From assembly GCA_963849635.1 (NCBI GenBank), contig CAWKIA010000009.1, positions 21,481 through 85,480 on the forward strand: a stretch of DNA of 64,000 nucleotides, read 5' to 3'. Positions 27,739-37,537 of this stretch are shown here, piece after piece (position 1 is the first letter of the stretch; the number at the start of each line of letters is the position of its first letter). A model generated the notes under the pieces. The model saw only the letters and a list, made by a program, of their open reading frames with translations, was not told where the DNA came from and did no database searches. The DNA is from CAVRUD01 sp963849635 (GTDB lineage Bacteria; Chloroflexota; Chloroflexia; Thermomicrobiales; UBA6265). Position numbers and translations under genes: made by a program.

Positions 27739-29166
27739 TCACTCCGGCTGCGCATCGGCGGTGCTAAATCCACCGGTAATTGGGGAAGTCGTTACCAACT
27801 CGCGCCTGACCAACTGTCGCACAGCCGCACCAACGACGATGGCGACGGTGACCGAGACCACGAATCCCGCCATCCGCTCTTCCCGATTGGACCACAGGAC
27901 CGCGGGTTGGAGCACCATGGTGACCAGGAAGAATCCTGACACCGTGAGACCGACCAATTGGCTACCAAGGAGACGGCTGAGTCGGCTTTCCGGACCCCGG
28001 CGTGTCTTGCGGACCGCGATTAAGAGTATCGGCGGAATCACTCCCGCGAACGTGGCGACGCCTAGCACACCGGCGACTTCCAGGATGCTTGTAAACGATC
28101 CGGCCCCGGTGAACAACATCATCCCGACAAGGAGGAATCCCACCAGGGAAAATGAATTCGCGGCCAGCCAGCGGCCCGGCCTCGCGAATCCACGAGCTTT
28201 GGATCTGTTCGCTGGGACCACCGGCAGGTGCTCACGTACCAGTCCGTTGAGAACGGTGGCGCACCTGAGTGTCGTCAGTCCAGGGAGCGTTATGACAAGT
28301 AAGGTCCCCAGTGCCGTAACCCAATCGCCGTGCACCCGTTCGAGCGTCACCAGGACGGTGCCCCGCTGACCGGTCAGATCGCCCGGCCAGAGATCCGAGT
28401 CGACGATGAGGACCCACATGCAGAGCAGGGCCGTCAGTGCCAGCATCCCGGCAGCGCTGCCACGAACAAGCGTCCGCCCATCGCGGTCCCGCGCTACGAT
28501 CAACCTTGCCGCTTGACCGACGAGCGCATGCCCGAAGAGCGAGATGAGGGAGACACCAACCATCATCGCCCAATCGTCCGCGTCGGGACCGCCGATGCCT
28601 CCGTCGGGTCCGCTTAGGTGCTTTGCCCTGTCGTCAGTGCCGACCGCAAACGCGAGTAGGAAGATGACAGCAACATTCAGGACACCGAGGAACACCAGGA
28701 CACCGAGCCCCAGCGCAGATCTAGTGACGATGGTCAGCGTCCCCACGGCAAGCAATACCAGCCAGAAAGTAGGCGCTTTTCCCGTTTCATCTTCTAGCGT
28801 CAAGCTGAGTCCAAGCGCGCTTGCCACCAGCGCCAGGAAAAAGGTGATTGCCTGAGCTCCCGTCACCAGGAATGCTGCTGGTCCTCCCAGAACGTCACGC
28901 ACCCGGCCCGGGAGCAGCATCGGCGCAACGTTGGTGTCGGACCGTGGCAGTGTCGCTCCCGCCACGGCGGCAACGGTCAGGGTGCTGAACAGCCCGAAAA
29001 TTCCGACGATCGCGACACCGAGGAGAGGGCCAAAGGGCGCCGCCGCGATTGGGAGTGCCAGAAACGCCTGTGGCAGACCAACGAGACAGACGAATGCGAA
29101 TGCCGTCCAGAATGGCGGCAACGTCAAGATCCGGGTGCGGATCGCGGCGAGCGCCTGGTTCGACAT
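27739..29166 (-). CDS. APC-superfamily amino-acid permease-like protein
   Basis: About 475 residues with around eleven hydrophobic helices. The N-terminus (FWTAFAFVCLVGLPQAFLAL followed by a Gly/Ala helix) resembles TM1-2 of the APC superfamily (amino-acid or Nramp/tyrosine-permease-like), and VGVSLISLFGHALVGQAARL resembles TM6. The substrate cannot be assigned. The start at 29166 (MSNQALAAIR) is chosen because the ATG 30 bases earlier only adds a charged leader. It lies between metY and osmC on the same strand but is spaced from both, so independent transcription is possible. Confidence 0.6.
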   Translation of the reverse strand: MSNQALAAIRTRILTLPPFWTAFAFVCLVGLPQAFLALPIAAAPFGPLLGVAIVGIFGLFSTLTVAAVAGATLPRSDTNVAPMLLPGRVRDVLGGPAAFLVTGAQAITFFLALVASALGLSLTLEDETGKAPTFWLVLLAVGTLTIVTRSALGLGVLVFLGVLNVAVIFLLAFAVGTDDRAKHLSGPDGGIGGPDADDWAMMVGVSLISLFGHALVGQAARLIVARDRDGRTLVRGSAAGMLALTALLCMWVLIVDSDLWPGDLTGQRGTVLVTLERVHGDWVTALGTLLVITLPGLTTLRCATVLNGLVREHLPVVPANRSKARGFARPGRWLAANSFSLVGFLLVGMMLFTGAGSFTSILEVAGVLGVATFAGVIPPILLIAVRKTRRGPESRLSRLLGSQLVGLTVSGFFLVTMVLQPAVLWSNREERMAGFVVSVTVAIVVGAAVRQLVRRELVTTSPITGGFSTADAQPE

Positions 29167-29250
29167 CGCGGTCCTCGGCGAGCAGGCGTAGCGCACTCTC
29201 GAACGATGTGTCAGTTTCGGCCGAGGCGCGTCATTGCAAGTAATGCAGGA

Positions 29251-29784
29251 TTATTTGCCGTCACTGACTGAAATCGTCGTTGAAAGGTCGGGAGATTGAC
29301 GAAGCGTCGACGCGACGACGCAGTACTGCTCTGCTCGCTGTGCCAGCCGCTCAAGCCGGTCGGGAGGAGCGTCGGCGGCGATCTTGATCTCGGTTCGAAT
29401 CCGCTGGAAGCCGACCGGAGTCTCCTTGTCAGTGCCCATCGTCCCGCGGAAGTCCAGGTCGCCGTGAACCTGGACGTCAACCTCGGTCAGGGTGATGTTC
29501 ATCGCGCTGGCGACCATGCGCAGAGTGATCTCCTGACAGGCGGCCAACGAGGCCAGGAGGACGTCACCGGAGCAGGCCAGATCCCCTTCGCCGCCGGCGA
29601 AGGGGTGCGCGCCCACATCCCAAATTACGCCGCCGCCCGCGTCGCTCGCGATGCGGACCTTGGTGGGGTCGTCGCCGGTGGTCACGCTGCGGACCGAGAT
29701 CGTCAGCTTGGCCGACTCGGGATCGGATGTGTAGCGCTCTTTGAGGGGAGCTTGTCGCTCCCTGAGTGTCGGTATTGCTGTCAT
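29251..29784 (-). CDS. OsmC/Ohr-family peroxide-detoxification protein
   Basis: A 177-residue OsmC-fold protein. The two redox cysteines are in LASLAACQEITLRMVAS and EQYCVVASTLRQSP, and the HPFAGGEGDLACSGDVLL loop precedes the first. The family reduces organic hydroperoxides with help from a thiol partner. Its neighbour upstream on the same strand is a CxxC thioredoxin-like protein, a plausible electron donor, though the two are 134 bp apart. Confidence 0.85.
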   Translation of the reverse strand: MTAIPTLRERQAPLKERYTSDPESAKLTISVRSVTTGDDPTKVRIASDAGGGVIWDVGAHPFAGGEGDLACSGDVLLASLAACQEITLRMVASAMNITLTEVDVQVHGDLDFRGTMGTDKETPVGFQRIRTEIKIAADAPPDRLERLAQRAEQYCVVASTLRQSPDLSTTISVSDGK

Positions 29785-29918
29785 GGAGACGTCCTCACGA
29801 GATAGAGGTGCACCTCAAACTGTTGGCGGCAGGGCACCGTTGCGATTAGCTCATCCATTGTGGCGTTCTGACCCGAGAGGGTTCACGAGTCTCCCCTACG
29901 AGACGAAGCCCACAGTCG

Positions 29919-30320
29919 CTAGGCGGCGGATCGAAGCTGCCGCATCAGGTGGTCGGTCTCGACCAGGCCACCATTAAACCCGATGATGCGTCCGTCCGGG
30001 GCGGCGACGATCGTCGTGGGGACGATGATGATGCCTAAATGCCCGGCGAGTTCTGGATCAGAGACAGCGTCGACGGTCTCGACCGTGACGGGCTGTGGCC
30101 AGCCACGGACCAACTCATCGACGATGCGGCGTTGGGTGTGACACGCCGAGCAGCCAGGGCCGGAGAAGACCACGATGCGGGCGCGAGCGTCGGGGTCCGG
30201 CTGGAGCCGGACGCGCTCCATTGTCGATTGGACACGCCGTCCAGCCATCCAGCGCAATAGCCCACCAACGACGGCAAGCGCTCCCAGGATGAGGATCGCG
30301 ATCAGAAGGCGATCGGTCAT
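29919..30320 (-). CDS. Membrane-anchored thioredoxin-like protein
   Basis: A 133-residue protein with one N-terminal transmembrane helix (LLIAILILGALAVVGGLL). A short thioredoxin-fold domain follows with the redox motif FSGPGCSACHTQRRIVDEL and the cis-Pro region IIIVPTTIVAAPDG. The CSAC dithiol would face outside given an N-in anchor. The ATG overlaps the TGA of the DUF4395 gene as ATGA. Such pairs occur in Actinobacteria and Chloroflexota and may handle extracytoplasmic thiol redox or cytochrome maturation. Confidence 0.82.
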   Translation of the reverse strand: MTDRLLIAILILGALAVVGGLLRWMAGRRVQSTMERVRLQPDPDARARIVVFSGPGCSACHTQRRIVDELVRGWPQPVTVETVDAVSDPELAGHLGIIIVPTTIVAAPDGRIIGFNGGLVETDHLMRQLRSAA

Positions 30321-30811
30321 GCGGGGGAACCGCTGGCGCCGTGGCGGAGGCGTTGAAACTGGTAGAAGGCAAAACAGCCGGCGCAGAATCCGAAGAGGAG
30401 GTTTACAAGCGCGAGGACAACGACGAGCCATCCGAGGGACCAGCCAACAGTGTCCCAGCCGGCGACGAGGACAGCGGTCGCGACGGTGAGGAAGACAGCG
30501 CCGAGCGCCTGTGAGAAGCGATGTGGACGCGGATCATCCGGACGAACGTGGGGTTGGAGGATTCCGGCGGGACGCAGGACGCGACGATAGAGAAGTTGGA
30601 AGGGTCCGTATCCCGGGAGGACCGTGCCCATAGCGAGGGAGACGGCAACGAACCCGACGAGCCAAACGCCAAAAGGACGAGCCCCGAGGATGAAGGCAAA
30701 AACGACGAGGACGACGATACAGGTCTGATTCACCTTGAGGGCGGTGGCGTCCACGCGTTGAGGCGTTTTGCTGATTGGCCATTGTTGGGTTCCCTGGCAG
30801 AGATGATGCAT
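30317..30811 (-). CDS. DUF4395 membrane protein
   Basis: About 164 residues with four hydrophobic helices: VVLVVFAFILGARPFGVWLVG, the AVFLTVATAVLVAG segment and LVVVLALVNLLFGFCAGC. The sequence from VDATALKVNQ onwards is typical DUF4395, including GFCAGCFAFY with two cysteines. The start is unclear: the ATG at 30811 has no ribosome site. A better-placed ATG 39 bases inside (MANQQNAS, AGGGA upstream) is in another frame and would need a one-base correction near 30755. Coupled to the thioredoxin-like gene; probably a redox pair. Confidence 0.72.
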   Translation of the reverse strand: MHHLCQGTQQWPISKTPQRVDATALKVNQTCIVVLVVFAFILGARPFGVWLVGFVAVSLAMGTVLPGYGPFQLLYRRVLRPAGILQPHVRPDDPRPHRFSQALGAVFLTVATAVLVAGWDTVGWSLGWLVVVLALVNLLFGFCAGCFAFYQFQRLRHGASGSPA

Positions 30812-30884
30812 TTGTTGATACGCAACTCAATAATAGCCGGTGCGGTCATTCTGCGGGACGGCAAGTACGCTGCGAACTCGTGTG

Positions 30885-31616
30885 TTACCCGGAGAACTCG
30901 CTCGCGATAACGCGTTTGGGGTCGATTTCGGCGAGGAGTCTGAGTTCGTCGGACGTGGGAGCAAGGGTTCTAGGGGTATCGTCGCTCACCTCGATAGCAA
31001 ATCCCGTGTTTGCGATCAGGTCTGCCGGACTGACCCCTGGGTGAATGCTCTCGACAACCAGGGTGCCGTCCCGGCGGATGAATACGCACATCGGCGTGAC
31101 GACACGATCGACATTGCCCGCGGCAGTAACGAAGTCGAGCTTTTCGACGAACGAGCGCCGGTCATGTTTCGTGCGCCAGAGGATGACCCGCTTAGCGGTC
31201 GGCATCAGGGCCGCGCTGCCCGCTCCACCCGGCAACCTCACCTTTGGGTGGGAGTAATCGCCGATGGCGCTAAGGTTGATCCGGCCCTGGCCATCGATCT
31301 GGGCGCCACCGAGAAAGGCGGTATCAAGCCGTCCTCGGGCCGAGAGGTCGAAAAGGTCGGCCAGCGTGACCAGCGCCCGGGTGCCGCGCAGCAACTCCGG
31401 CCCGACCGTCGACACTGGCAGGTGATCTGGGCGCGGGTCGATCGAGCCGGTGATGTTCAGGTAGATCAGGTTAGGGGCCTGGGACCGCTGGGCCAACAGA
31501 ATGGCCACCATCGCCAGGGGAGAGGCGACGCCGTGGAAGACCGTCTCGCCGTCCCGCAGCACCCGGGACATGGCGACGGTCATCATCTCCGGCGAGGTGA
31601 CATCGGGGTGGCTCAT
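30885..31616 (-). CDS. CoA-transferase family protein, beta subunit (GctB/CatJ/IpdB-like)
   Basis: A 243-residue subunit of a family I CoA transferase. Seen are VFHGVASPLAMVAILLAQR, APNLIYLNITGSIDPRP, TAFLGGAQIDGQGRINLSAI and LPGGAGSAALM. In glutaconate and 3-oxoadipate CoA transferases the segment after APNL carries the catalytic Glu in an ESG motif. Here it reads NITG, so the Glu is missing, as in ring-opening hydrolase relatives such as IpdAB. Its ATG overlaps the alpha-subunit TGA (ATGA), so the two are translated together. Confidence 0.78.
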   Translation of the reverse strand: MSHPDVTSPEMMTVAMSRVLRDGETVFHGVASPLAMVAILLAQRSQAPNLIYLNITGSIDPRPDHLPVSTVGPELLRGTRALVTLADLFDLSARGRLDTAFLGGAQIDGQGRINLSAIGDYSHPKVRLPGGAGSAALMPTAKRVILWRTKHDRRSFVEKLDFVTAAGNVDRVVTPMCVFIRRDGTLVVESIHPGVSPADLIANTGFAIEVSDDTPRTLAPTSDELRLLAEIDPKRVIASEFSG

Positions 31617-32435
31617 GCGGGAACCAGATCTCCGGCCAGGATGCGGTCCTGGACGAACGCCGCGAACCGTTCCGGGCTCTGGCTGGCGCGGACATACTCG
31701 GCCAGAAACGCATCATCCTGGGGATACTCGCCGGCGCAGGAGCATGGCCAGGCGCCGTGCGGCGCTTCGACGACGACGGCGACCAGGAACCCGGGGATGG
31801 CCACCACCTCGGGGGTTGCCTCGAACTCAGCGCCGTCAACAATTCGCTCGGCCGTGATGATGACGTGCCGGGCGGCCTGCGCCATCAGGACATCCTCGAA
31901 CCTTGTGCCGACGATCCGGGCATTCCCCTGGGCGTCGGCCTCCTGGACGTGGATGATGGCAACGTCGGGGACAATCGCTTTCGCGGCCACGACCTGTCCA
32001 CCGCCGTACGGATCGACCACCGTCTTGAATCCCCGGGCATCGAGCAGGTCGGAACCGACCATGCCCGCGACCGGCATGAACGGCATACCCTGGATCGCCG
32101 CCCGCAACCCGGCGATCACCGTGTAGCACGCATGCTCGCGGGCCTCGACGGCGCCGCTCTCCACGCCACGGCGATAGGACGGAGCCAGTCCGTACCCCGT
32201 CTCGAAGCCGATAAATCCAGCCGAAACGGACGAGGCTACGCCGGTTCCGCACAGCAGATCGACATCGTAGGCGCCGGCCGTCTTGACGATCTCAAGGCCG
32301 CGCCGGCCCTGACGGACCAGCTCGTGGACCGCGGCGGCCGGTCCGCGGTGCAGCGTATTGCCGCCCAGGGCGACGGTTTGTCCATCCCGCACAGCATGTG
32401 ATCGCGTCAACTAGGGTCGTGACTTTGTCGCGCAT
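31613..32435 (-). CDS. CoA-transferase family protein, alpha subunit, one frameshift
   Basis: About 273 residues. It has the GctA/IpdA-type start MRDKVTTLVDAI, then AVRDGQTVALGGNTLHRGP, GFIGFETGYGLAPSYRRGVE, MPFMPVAGMVGSDLL and DVAIIHVQEADAQGNARI. The N-terminal 13 codons are in another frame and join with one base removed (or two added) near 32398-32401. The ATG at 32435 has GGAGG six bases upstream. Without correction a TTG at 32410 would be the only start and would lose the family N-terminus. Partner of the beta subunit encoded immediately downstream. Confidence 0.78.
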
Positions 32436-32540
32436 CACATCCTCCGTTCCGTCGCCGACCAAGTCCTCACCAATAGTACCGTTCGCCGGGGTATCATCAC
32501 GAGGATCAACCGTCTGCCACCGCACCAGGGGAGCCACGAG

Positions 32541-33202
32541 ATGGCCCGAATCATTCCAATGGACACAAGCAATCGCACGATCGCGAAGGGCACGACGGTA
32601 CGGATGTCGTACGAGGAGTTCCTGGCAATACCCGAACCCCTCCTCGCTGAGTGGGTCGACGGCGAGGTGACGATCTTCATGCCGCCGACGGCAGAACATC
32701 AGAATGCACTGGGTCTCCTAACTGTCCTACTCCGTCTCTATTCCCGAATCCGGGGAGCCGGTACAGTCCTTATTGCGCCGTTCGAGGTCGTCGTACGACC
32801 CGGCCACTCGTATCGAGAACCCGACATCCTCTTCGTGGCGACTCCAGAACCTTAACCGCCTGTCGAGCAAGCGCCTCAACGGGCCGCCCGATCTGGCGAT
32901 CGAACTTCTCTCCGACGACAGCGTGACCCGAGACCGCAATGACAAGCTGCTGGAATACGAGGCCGCCGGGATCCCAGAGTACTGGATCTTCGATCCCCGG
33001 CCAGGTCGGCACGCCTCGTACCACTACCGGCTGGGTGCGAACGATCGGTACGAGTCCGTCCTTCCTGACTCCCAGGGCCGAGTCCATTCGACCGTCCTGC
33101 CTGGCTTCTTGGCTGAAGCCGGATTGGCTCTGGGAAGATCCACTCCCTGTCGAAACCGACCTACTAGAAGAGATCCTGGGGTCAACCGGGACAAGCGAGT
33201 AG
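32541..33202 (+). CDS. Uma2-family (DUF820) restriction-endonuclease-like protein, two frameshifts
   Basis: Reads as a Uma2 protein of about 220 residues spread over three frames: MSYEEFLAIPEPLLAEWVDG with EPDILFVATPE; then GPPDLAIELLSDDS, YEAAGIPEYWIFDP and LPGF; then WLKPDWLWEDPLP to TAG 33202. Breaks are near 32850 (an A-run) and 33107 (TTCTT). The EPD...LAIE...D residues match the PD-(D/E)XK-like core. Uma2 proteins are numerous and of unknown role in Cyanobacteria and Chloroflexota. With two breaks it may be a true pseudogene, but both are homopolymer-like. Confidence 0.75.
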
Positions 33203-33214
33203 CCGGGAGCACCC

Positions 33215-34825
33215 GTGTATCCAACTGAAGTCTACCGTTCCTACCTAACACCTCTCCGCTTCATCCAGCGATCCGCCGCGATCTTTCGCGAGAAGCCGGC
33301 AGTTGTCTACGGCGACAAGTCGTGGACCTACCCACAGTTCGCCGAGCGCATCTACCGCCTGGCATCAGCCCTCCGCGAAGCCGGGGTGAAGCCTGGCGAT
33401 CGGGTTGCCTGCCTGCTCCCCAACATCCCGGCAATCCTGGAGGCCCATTTCGGGGTGCCGCTGGCCGGCGCGGTCCTGGTCGCGATCAACACCCGGCTCC
33501 ACACCGAGGAGATCCGCTACATCTTGGAGCACTCCGGGAGCAGCGCCCTGATTGTGGACTCGGAGCTGGCCCGAGCCGTTGAGCCGATTGCCAACGAGAT
33601 TCCGGGTTTGAAGCTGGTGATTACGGTTGAGGACGTATCGACCGGTATCAAGCTGAATGGCCCGGGGTACGAGGAGTTCCTCAGCGGCGGTGATCCCACC
33701 CCCCCGGACACATGGCCGCTGACGGACGAAGAAGACGTTATCACCGTCGACTACACCAGTGGGACGACCGGACGGCCGAAGGGCGTTATGTACACCCACC
33801 GGGGTGCCTATCTCAACAGCCTCGGGGAGTTGCTCGAAACCAGAATGTCGTCAAACAGCGTCTACCTGTGGACGCTGCCCGCCTTCCATTGCAACGGCTG
33901 GTGCTACCCGTGGGCGGTGACCGCGATCGGCGCAACCCATGTCTGCCTGCGCCAGTTCGATCCCGAACTGGTCTGGAACCTAATTCGCACTGAAGGTGTC
34001 TCCCACTTCTGCGCCGCACCGACCGTGTTGATCGCCCTGGCGAACCACCCCGCCGCAACCAGCGCGCCACTCCCAGGCGAGCTGATCGTCAGCACGGCGG
34101 CCGCCCCGCCGAGCCCGACCATCATTGCCCAGATGGAGGCGCTCGGGGTGGAGATCGTCCACGTGTATGGCCTAACCGAGGTCTACGGTCCCCACACCGT
34201 GAACGAATGGCAACCACACTGGAACGCTCTGCCGCCGGATGAGCGCGCGAAGCTGAAAGCACGTCAAGGCGTGGCCTACATCATTGCCGACGATGTCCGG
34301 GTAGTCGACGCGGACGACCGCGACGTACCCGCCGACGGCGAGACGCTCGGCGAAGTATTGATGCGCGGCAACAACACGATGAAGGGGTACTACAACGACC
34401 CCGAGGCGACCGCGACAGCGTTCCGCAACGGCTGGTTCCACTCGGGTGATTTGGCGGTGATGCACCCGGACGGCTATATCGAGCTGCGTGATCGCCAGAA
34501 GGACATCATCATCTCCGGCGGCGAGAACATCTCGACGATCGAGGTTGAACAGGCCGTAGCGGCCTATCCAGCGGTGCTCGAAGTCGCGGTGATTGCCATC
34601 CCGGATGACTACTGGGGCGAAGTGCCAAAGGCGTTCGTCGTCCTGCGTCCGGGAGCGGATGCTACCGCGGATGACATCATTGCCTTCGTGCGCACGAAGT
34701 TGGCACGATTCAAGGTACCGAAGGCGATCGAGTTCGGAGAGTTGCCGAAGACGTCTACCGGCAAGATCCAGAAGTTCGTCCTCCGCGACCGCGAATGGGC
34801 TGGCAAGGAGCGCCGAATCAACTGA
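33215..34825 (+). CDS. AMP-dependent acyl-CoA synthetase/ligase
   Basis: A 536-residue adenylate-forming enzyme from a GTG start. The phosphate loop is DYTSGTTGRPKGVMYTHRG, the HCNGWCYPW and VYGLTEVYGP segments are typical of medium/long-chain fatty-acid ligases, and the hinge and catalytic tail are NGWFHSGDLAV, DIIISGGENIST and KTSTGKIQKFVLR with the catalytic Lys. It activates a carboxylic acid to its acyl-CoA via an acyl-AMP; chain length is not defined. It is 12 bp after the Uma2 gene. The GTG is preceded only by weak purine sequence (GGGAGCACCC). Confidence 0.88.
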   Translation: MYPTEVYRSYLTPLRFIQRSAAIFREKPAVVYGDKSWTYPQFAERIYRLASALREAGVKPGDRVACLLPNIPAILEAHFGVPLAGAVLVAINTRLHTEEIRYILEHSGSSALIVDSELARAVEPIANEIPGLKLVITVEDVSTGIKLNGPGYEEFLSGGDPTPPDTWPLTDEEDVITVDYTSGTTGRPKGVMYTHRGAYLNSLGELLETRMSSNSVYLWTLPAFHCNGWCYPWAVTAIGATHVCLRQFDPELVWNLIRTEGVSHFCAAPTVLIALANHPAATSAPLPGELIVSTAAAPPSPTIIAQMEALGVEIVHVYGLTEVYGPHTVNEWQPHWNALPPDERAKLKARQGVAYIIADDVRVVDADDRDVPADGETLGEVLMRGNNTMKGYYNDPEATATAFRNGWFHSGDLAVMHPDGYIELRDRQKDIIISGGENISTIEVEQAVAAYPAVLEVAVIAIPDDYWGEVPKAFVVLRPGADATADDIIAFVRTKLARFKVPKAIEFGELPKTSTGKIQKFVLRDREWAGKERRIN

Positions 34826-34871
34826 GCGGCATCTGCCTGGCGATCCACCCCCACTCAAGACGGTCTGAACT

Positions 34872-34900
34872 TTGACGCGCACTCAGTTGCACGTCATCAT
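34872..34900 (+). promoter_or_regulatory. Promoter-like block shared by the two ATPase-LuxR genes, copy 1
   Basis: TTGACG (34872-34877), a 17-bp spacer and CATCAT (34895-34900) match copy 2 at 38416-38444 in both hexamers and spacing. TGACG and CGTCA inside it form a dyad separated by 14 bp. The GTG start of the regulator follows 60 bp after the second hexamer. Confidence 0.55.
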
Positions 34901-34960
34901 GCATCCCTGAAATACCGCACCGCGTCGCCAGACGTTCGGCCATTCGAATCGGGATCAATC

Positions 34961-37372
34961 GTGGCGTCTATCCCGTCGCACGGTTCGCCGAATATTGTTC
35001 CGATCACCCCGCTGGTGCAGACTGGCGCGGGGGCGATGTCCGGCATCCCGGTGGCCCTGACTCCCCTCGTTGGCCGCGTCCAGGAACTCGCCGATCTCCT
35101 CTCACTACTCAAGGATCCGGATGTCCGCCTGGTGACGCTGACGGGTCCCGGCGGCGTGGGCAAGACACGGCTGGCGATCGAGGCGGCAAACCAGTGGGCT
35201 TCCGATCAGCAGAGCCGGGTGACCTTCGTCGCGCTTGCCGCGGTCCGCGATCCCGGCCTGGTCAATGACACGATTGCCCTCGCGCTGGAACTTCAGGATC
35301 TCTCCGGGAGACCGCTGCCGGACCTGATCTCGGCCGCATTGCAGGGCGCCCCTACCCTGCTCGTGCTCGACAACATGGAGCATTTGCTCCCGGCGGCGCC
35401 GCTCCTGACCGACCTGCTCGCCGCCTGTCCCGAGTTGACGATCCTGGCAACGAGCCGGGGCCGCCTGCGCCTTTCCGGGGAACGTGACATGCCGCTGGCG
35501 CCGCTCGCGGTACCGGATCTGGGCGCGCCGATCGACCTTGCCCGGTTGACCGAGTTCGGCGCGGTCCGCCTGTGGACCGACCGGGCGAGAGCGGCCAATC
35601 CCGCCTTTGCCCTGACGAAGGCCAACGCGCCGACCGTCGCGGCGATCTGCCAGAAACTGGATGGATTGCCCCTCGCCATCGAGCTAGCGGCCGCCTGGTC
35701 GCGGGTACTTGCGCCAGAGGCAGTTCTGTCCCGTCTGGAGCGGCGGCTCCACCTGTTGACGGACGGTCCGCGCGACGCACCGATCCGGCTCCAGACGATG
35801 CGGGCGGCGGTCGCCTGGAGCTACGACCTGCTCGGCCCCGCCGAACAGGCGCTGTGCCGTCGCCTGGCGGTATTCACCGGCGGCTGCACGATCGAAGGCG
35901 CCGATGCGGTCTGGACGGATCCGATTCCAGACAAGGGACAGATAGCGGCACCGGCCGAGATCGGCTCGGCCACTCCCGGGTTGCTCGATCTGGCCGGCGC
36001 GTTGCTGGACAAGGCGCTGCTCCGTCCGACCTCCAATGCCGAAGGTGAACCCCGTTTAGGTATGCTCGAAACGATCCGCGAGTACGGTCTCGAACAGGTC
36101 ACCCTCTGTGGCGAAGATGCGCCGGTCCGCGATGCCCACGCCGCCTACTACCTGGCCTGGGTCGAAGCCAGCGCTCCCGGCCTTGAAGGTCCAGATCATG
36201 TCGCCTGGTACCACCGGATCGAGGCGGAACTCGGCAACATCCGGGCAGCAATGACCTGGTTTGCCGACCACGGCCGGACCGAAGAGGCATTGCGCCTATG
36301 CGGTGCGTTGGCCTGGTTCTGGACGGTCCCGAATCACCTCAGCGAGGGGCGGTCCTGGTTCGACCGGCTGCTCCAGGACCCGGCCGGAGTCGCTCCAGCG
36401 GTGCGAGCCCGTGCGCTGGGGGCGAACGGCGATTTGGCGGACTGGCAGAGCAACGACGCTCTTGCCGCCGACCTCCACCGGGAGGCACTCGCGCTCTGGC
36501 GGTCAGTGGGCGACCGGCGTCAAATGGCGGCTTCGCTGCGCAGCCTGGGGAGCGCCGCGATCGACCGGATGGATTTTTCCGAGGCGGAATCGGTGCTGAC
36601 CGAAGCGCTACGCCTCGCCCAGGAGAACGGCGACGACTGGAACACGTCGGCCGCGGCCAATCTGCTTGGGACCACCATGAGGTTCCGGGGACACTGGCAA
36701 GCGGCCATCCCCCTGAGCGAGCAGACCGTCCAGATCTCGCGCAGGCTCGACGATCACGTACGGGTGCTGGCGGGGCTGACCTCACTGGGCTGGGCCTGGT
36801 TGGACGGCGGTGACTACGCCCGGGCCTGGGAGAGCTTCGATGCGGCCCTCTCCCTGGAGGCCAGCGACATCGACGAGGACAGCGCCGCGCTTGCCAGTTG
36901 CCTGGAGGGATTTGGGGCGCTGGCTGGGGAGATCGGCTCCCAGATGATCGGGATTCGGCTGATCGCGGCGGCGGCAGCGGTTCGCAACCGGATCGGCATC
37001 CAGATGCGGCGGCCGATGCAGGAGGCGCAAGACAGGCGGATCGCCGCCTGGGAAAAGGTGATCGGGACGCCAGCGGTGGCGGCGGCCTGGAACGCCGGAC
37101 GGGTGCTCGACCGGGAGCGCGCGAATGTCCTGGCCCGTGGCATCCAACGGCCGGCGTCGCAGGCGGCAGTGGCCGCCGACAGCGGCCTCTCCCCGCGTGA
37201 GCTGGACGTCCTCGCCTTGCTCGTTGAGGGTGCGTCCGACCAGGACATCGCCGACGGACTCTTCATCTCGCGCAAGACCGCATCGAACCACGTCGCCGCT
37301 ATCCTGGAAAAGCTCGGCGCCGGCAACCGGACAGCCGCGGCCACGTTGGCCGTGCGCAAAGGCTTCGTCTGA
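34961..37372 (+). CDS. LuxR-family regulator with NB-ARC-like ATPase and TPR region (first paralogue)
   Basis: An 803-residue regulator. Residues ~30-320 are a STAND-type ATPase with Walker A LTGPGGVGKTRLAIEAA, Walker B LLVLDNMEHLL and the sensor TSRGRLRLSGE. About 370-690 are helical TPR-like repeats (AALAWFWTVPNHLSEGRSW, SLRSLGSAAIDRMDFSEAE). Residues ~735-803 are a LuxR helix-turn-helix (LSPRELDVLALLVEGASDQD, SRKTASNHVAAIL). STAND regulators switch on ATP and ligand binding. The GTG at 34961 is used; an ATG at 35038 is possible. It shares layout and promoter with the gene at 38503, and a globin gene lies between them. Confidence 0.88.
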   Translation: MASIPSHGSPNIVPITPLVQTGAGAMSGIPVALTPLVGRVQELADLLSLLKDPDVRLVTLTGPGGVGKTRLAIEAANQWASDQQSRVTFVALAAVRDPGLVNDTIALALELQDLSGRPLPDLISAALQGAPTLLVLDNMEHLLPAAPLLTDLLAACPELTILATSRGRLRLSGERDMPLAPLAVPDLGAPIDLARLTEFGAVRLWTDRARAANPAFALTKANAPTVAAICQKLDGLPLAIELAAAWSRVLAPEAVLSRLERRLHLLTDGPRDAPIRLQTMRAAVAWSYDLLGPAEQALCRRLAVFTGGCTIEGADAVWTDPIPDKGQIAAPAEIGSATPGLLDLAGALLDKALLRPTSNAEGEPRLGMLETIREYGLEQVTLCGEDAPVRDAHAAYYLAWVEASAPGLEGPDHVAWYHRIEAELGNIRAAMTWFADHGRTEEALRLCGALAWFWTVPNHLSEGRSWFDRLLQDPAGVAPAVRARALGANGDLADWQSNDALAADLHREALALWRSVGDRRQMAASLRSLGSAAIDRMDFSEAESVLTEALRLAQENGDDWNTSAAANLLGTTMRFRGHWQAAIPLSEQTVQISRRLDDHVRVLAGLTSLGWAWLDGGDYARAWESFDAALSLEASDIDEDSAALASCLEGFGALAGEIGSQMIGIRLIAAAAAVRNRIGIQMRRPMQEAQDRRIAAWEKVIGTPAVAAAWNAGRVLDRERANVLARGIQRPASQAAVAADSGLSPRELDVLALLVEGASDQDIADGLFISRKTASNHVAAILEKLGAGNRTAAATLAVRKGFV

Positions 37373-37537
37373 CTCGACGGCCCCTGCCTATCCGGGCAGT
37401 CCGACCAGACGGACGGGCAGTTGCGGCGTTGTAGAAGTAGGCCACATGCTGAACCCGAGTCTCCACGGCTTCGGGCGCGTGGGCCAGGCGACGTCGCCAA
37501 CCTCTCCGCGAACAGATCGACTCGAAGGAAACGACCA

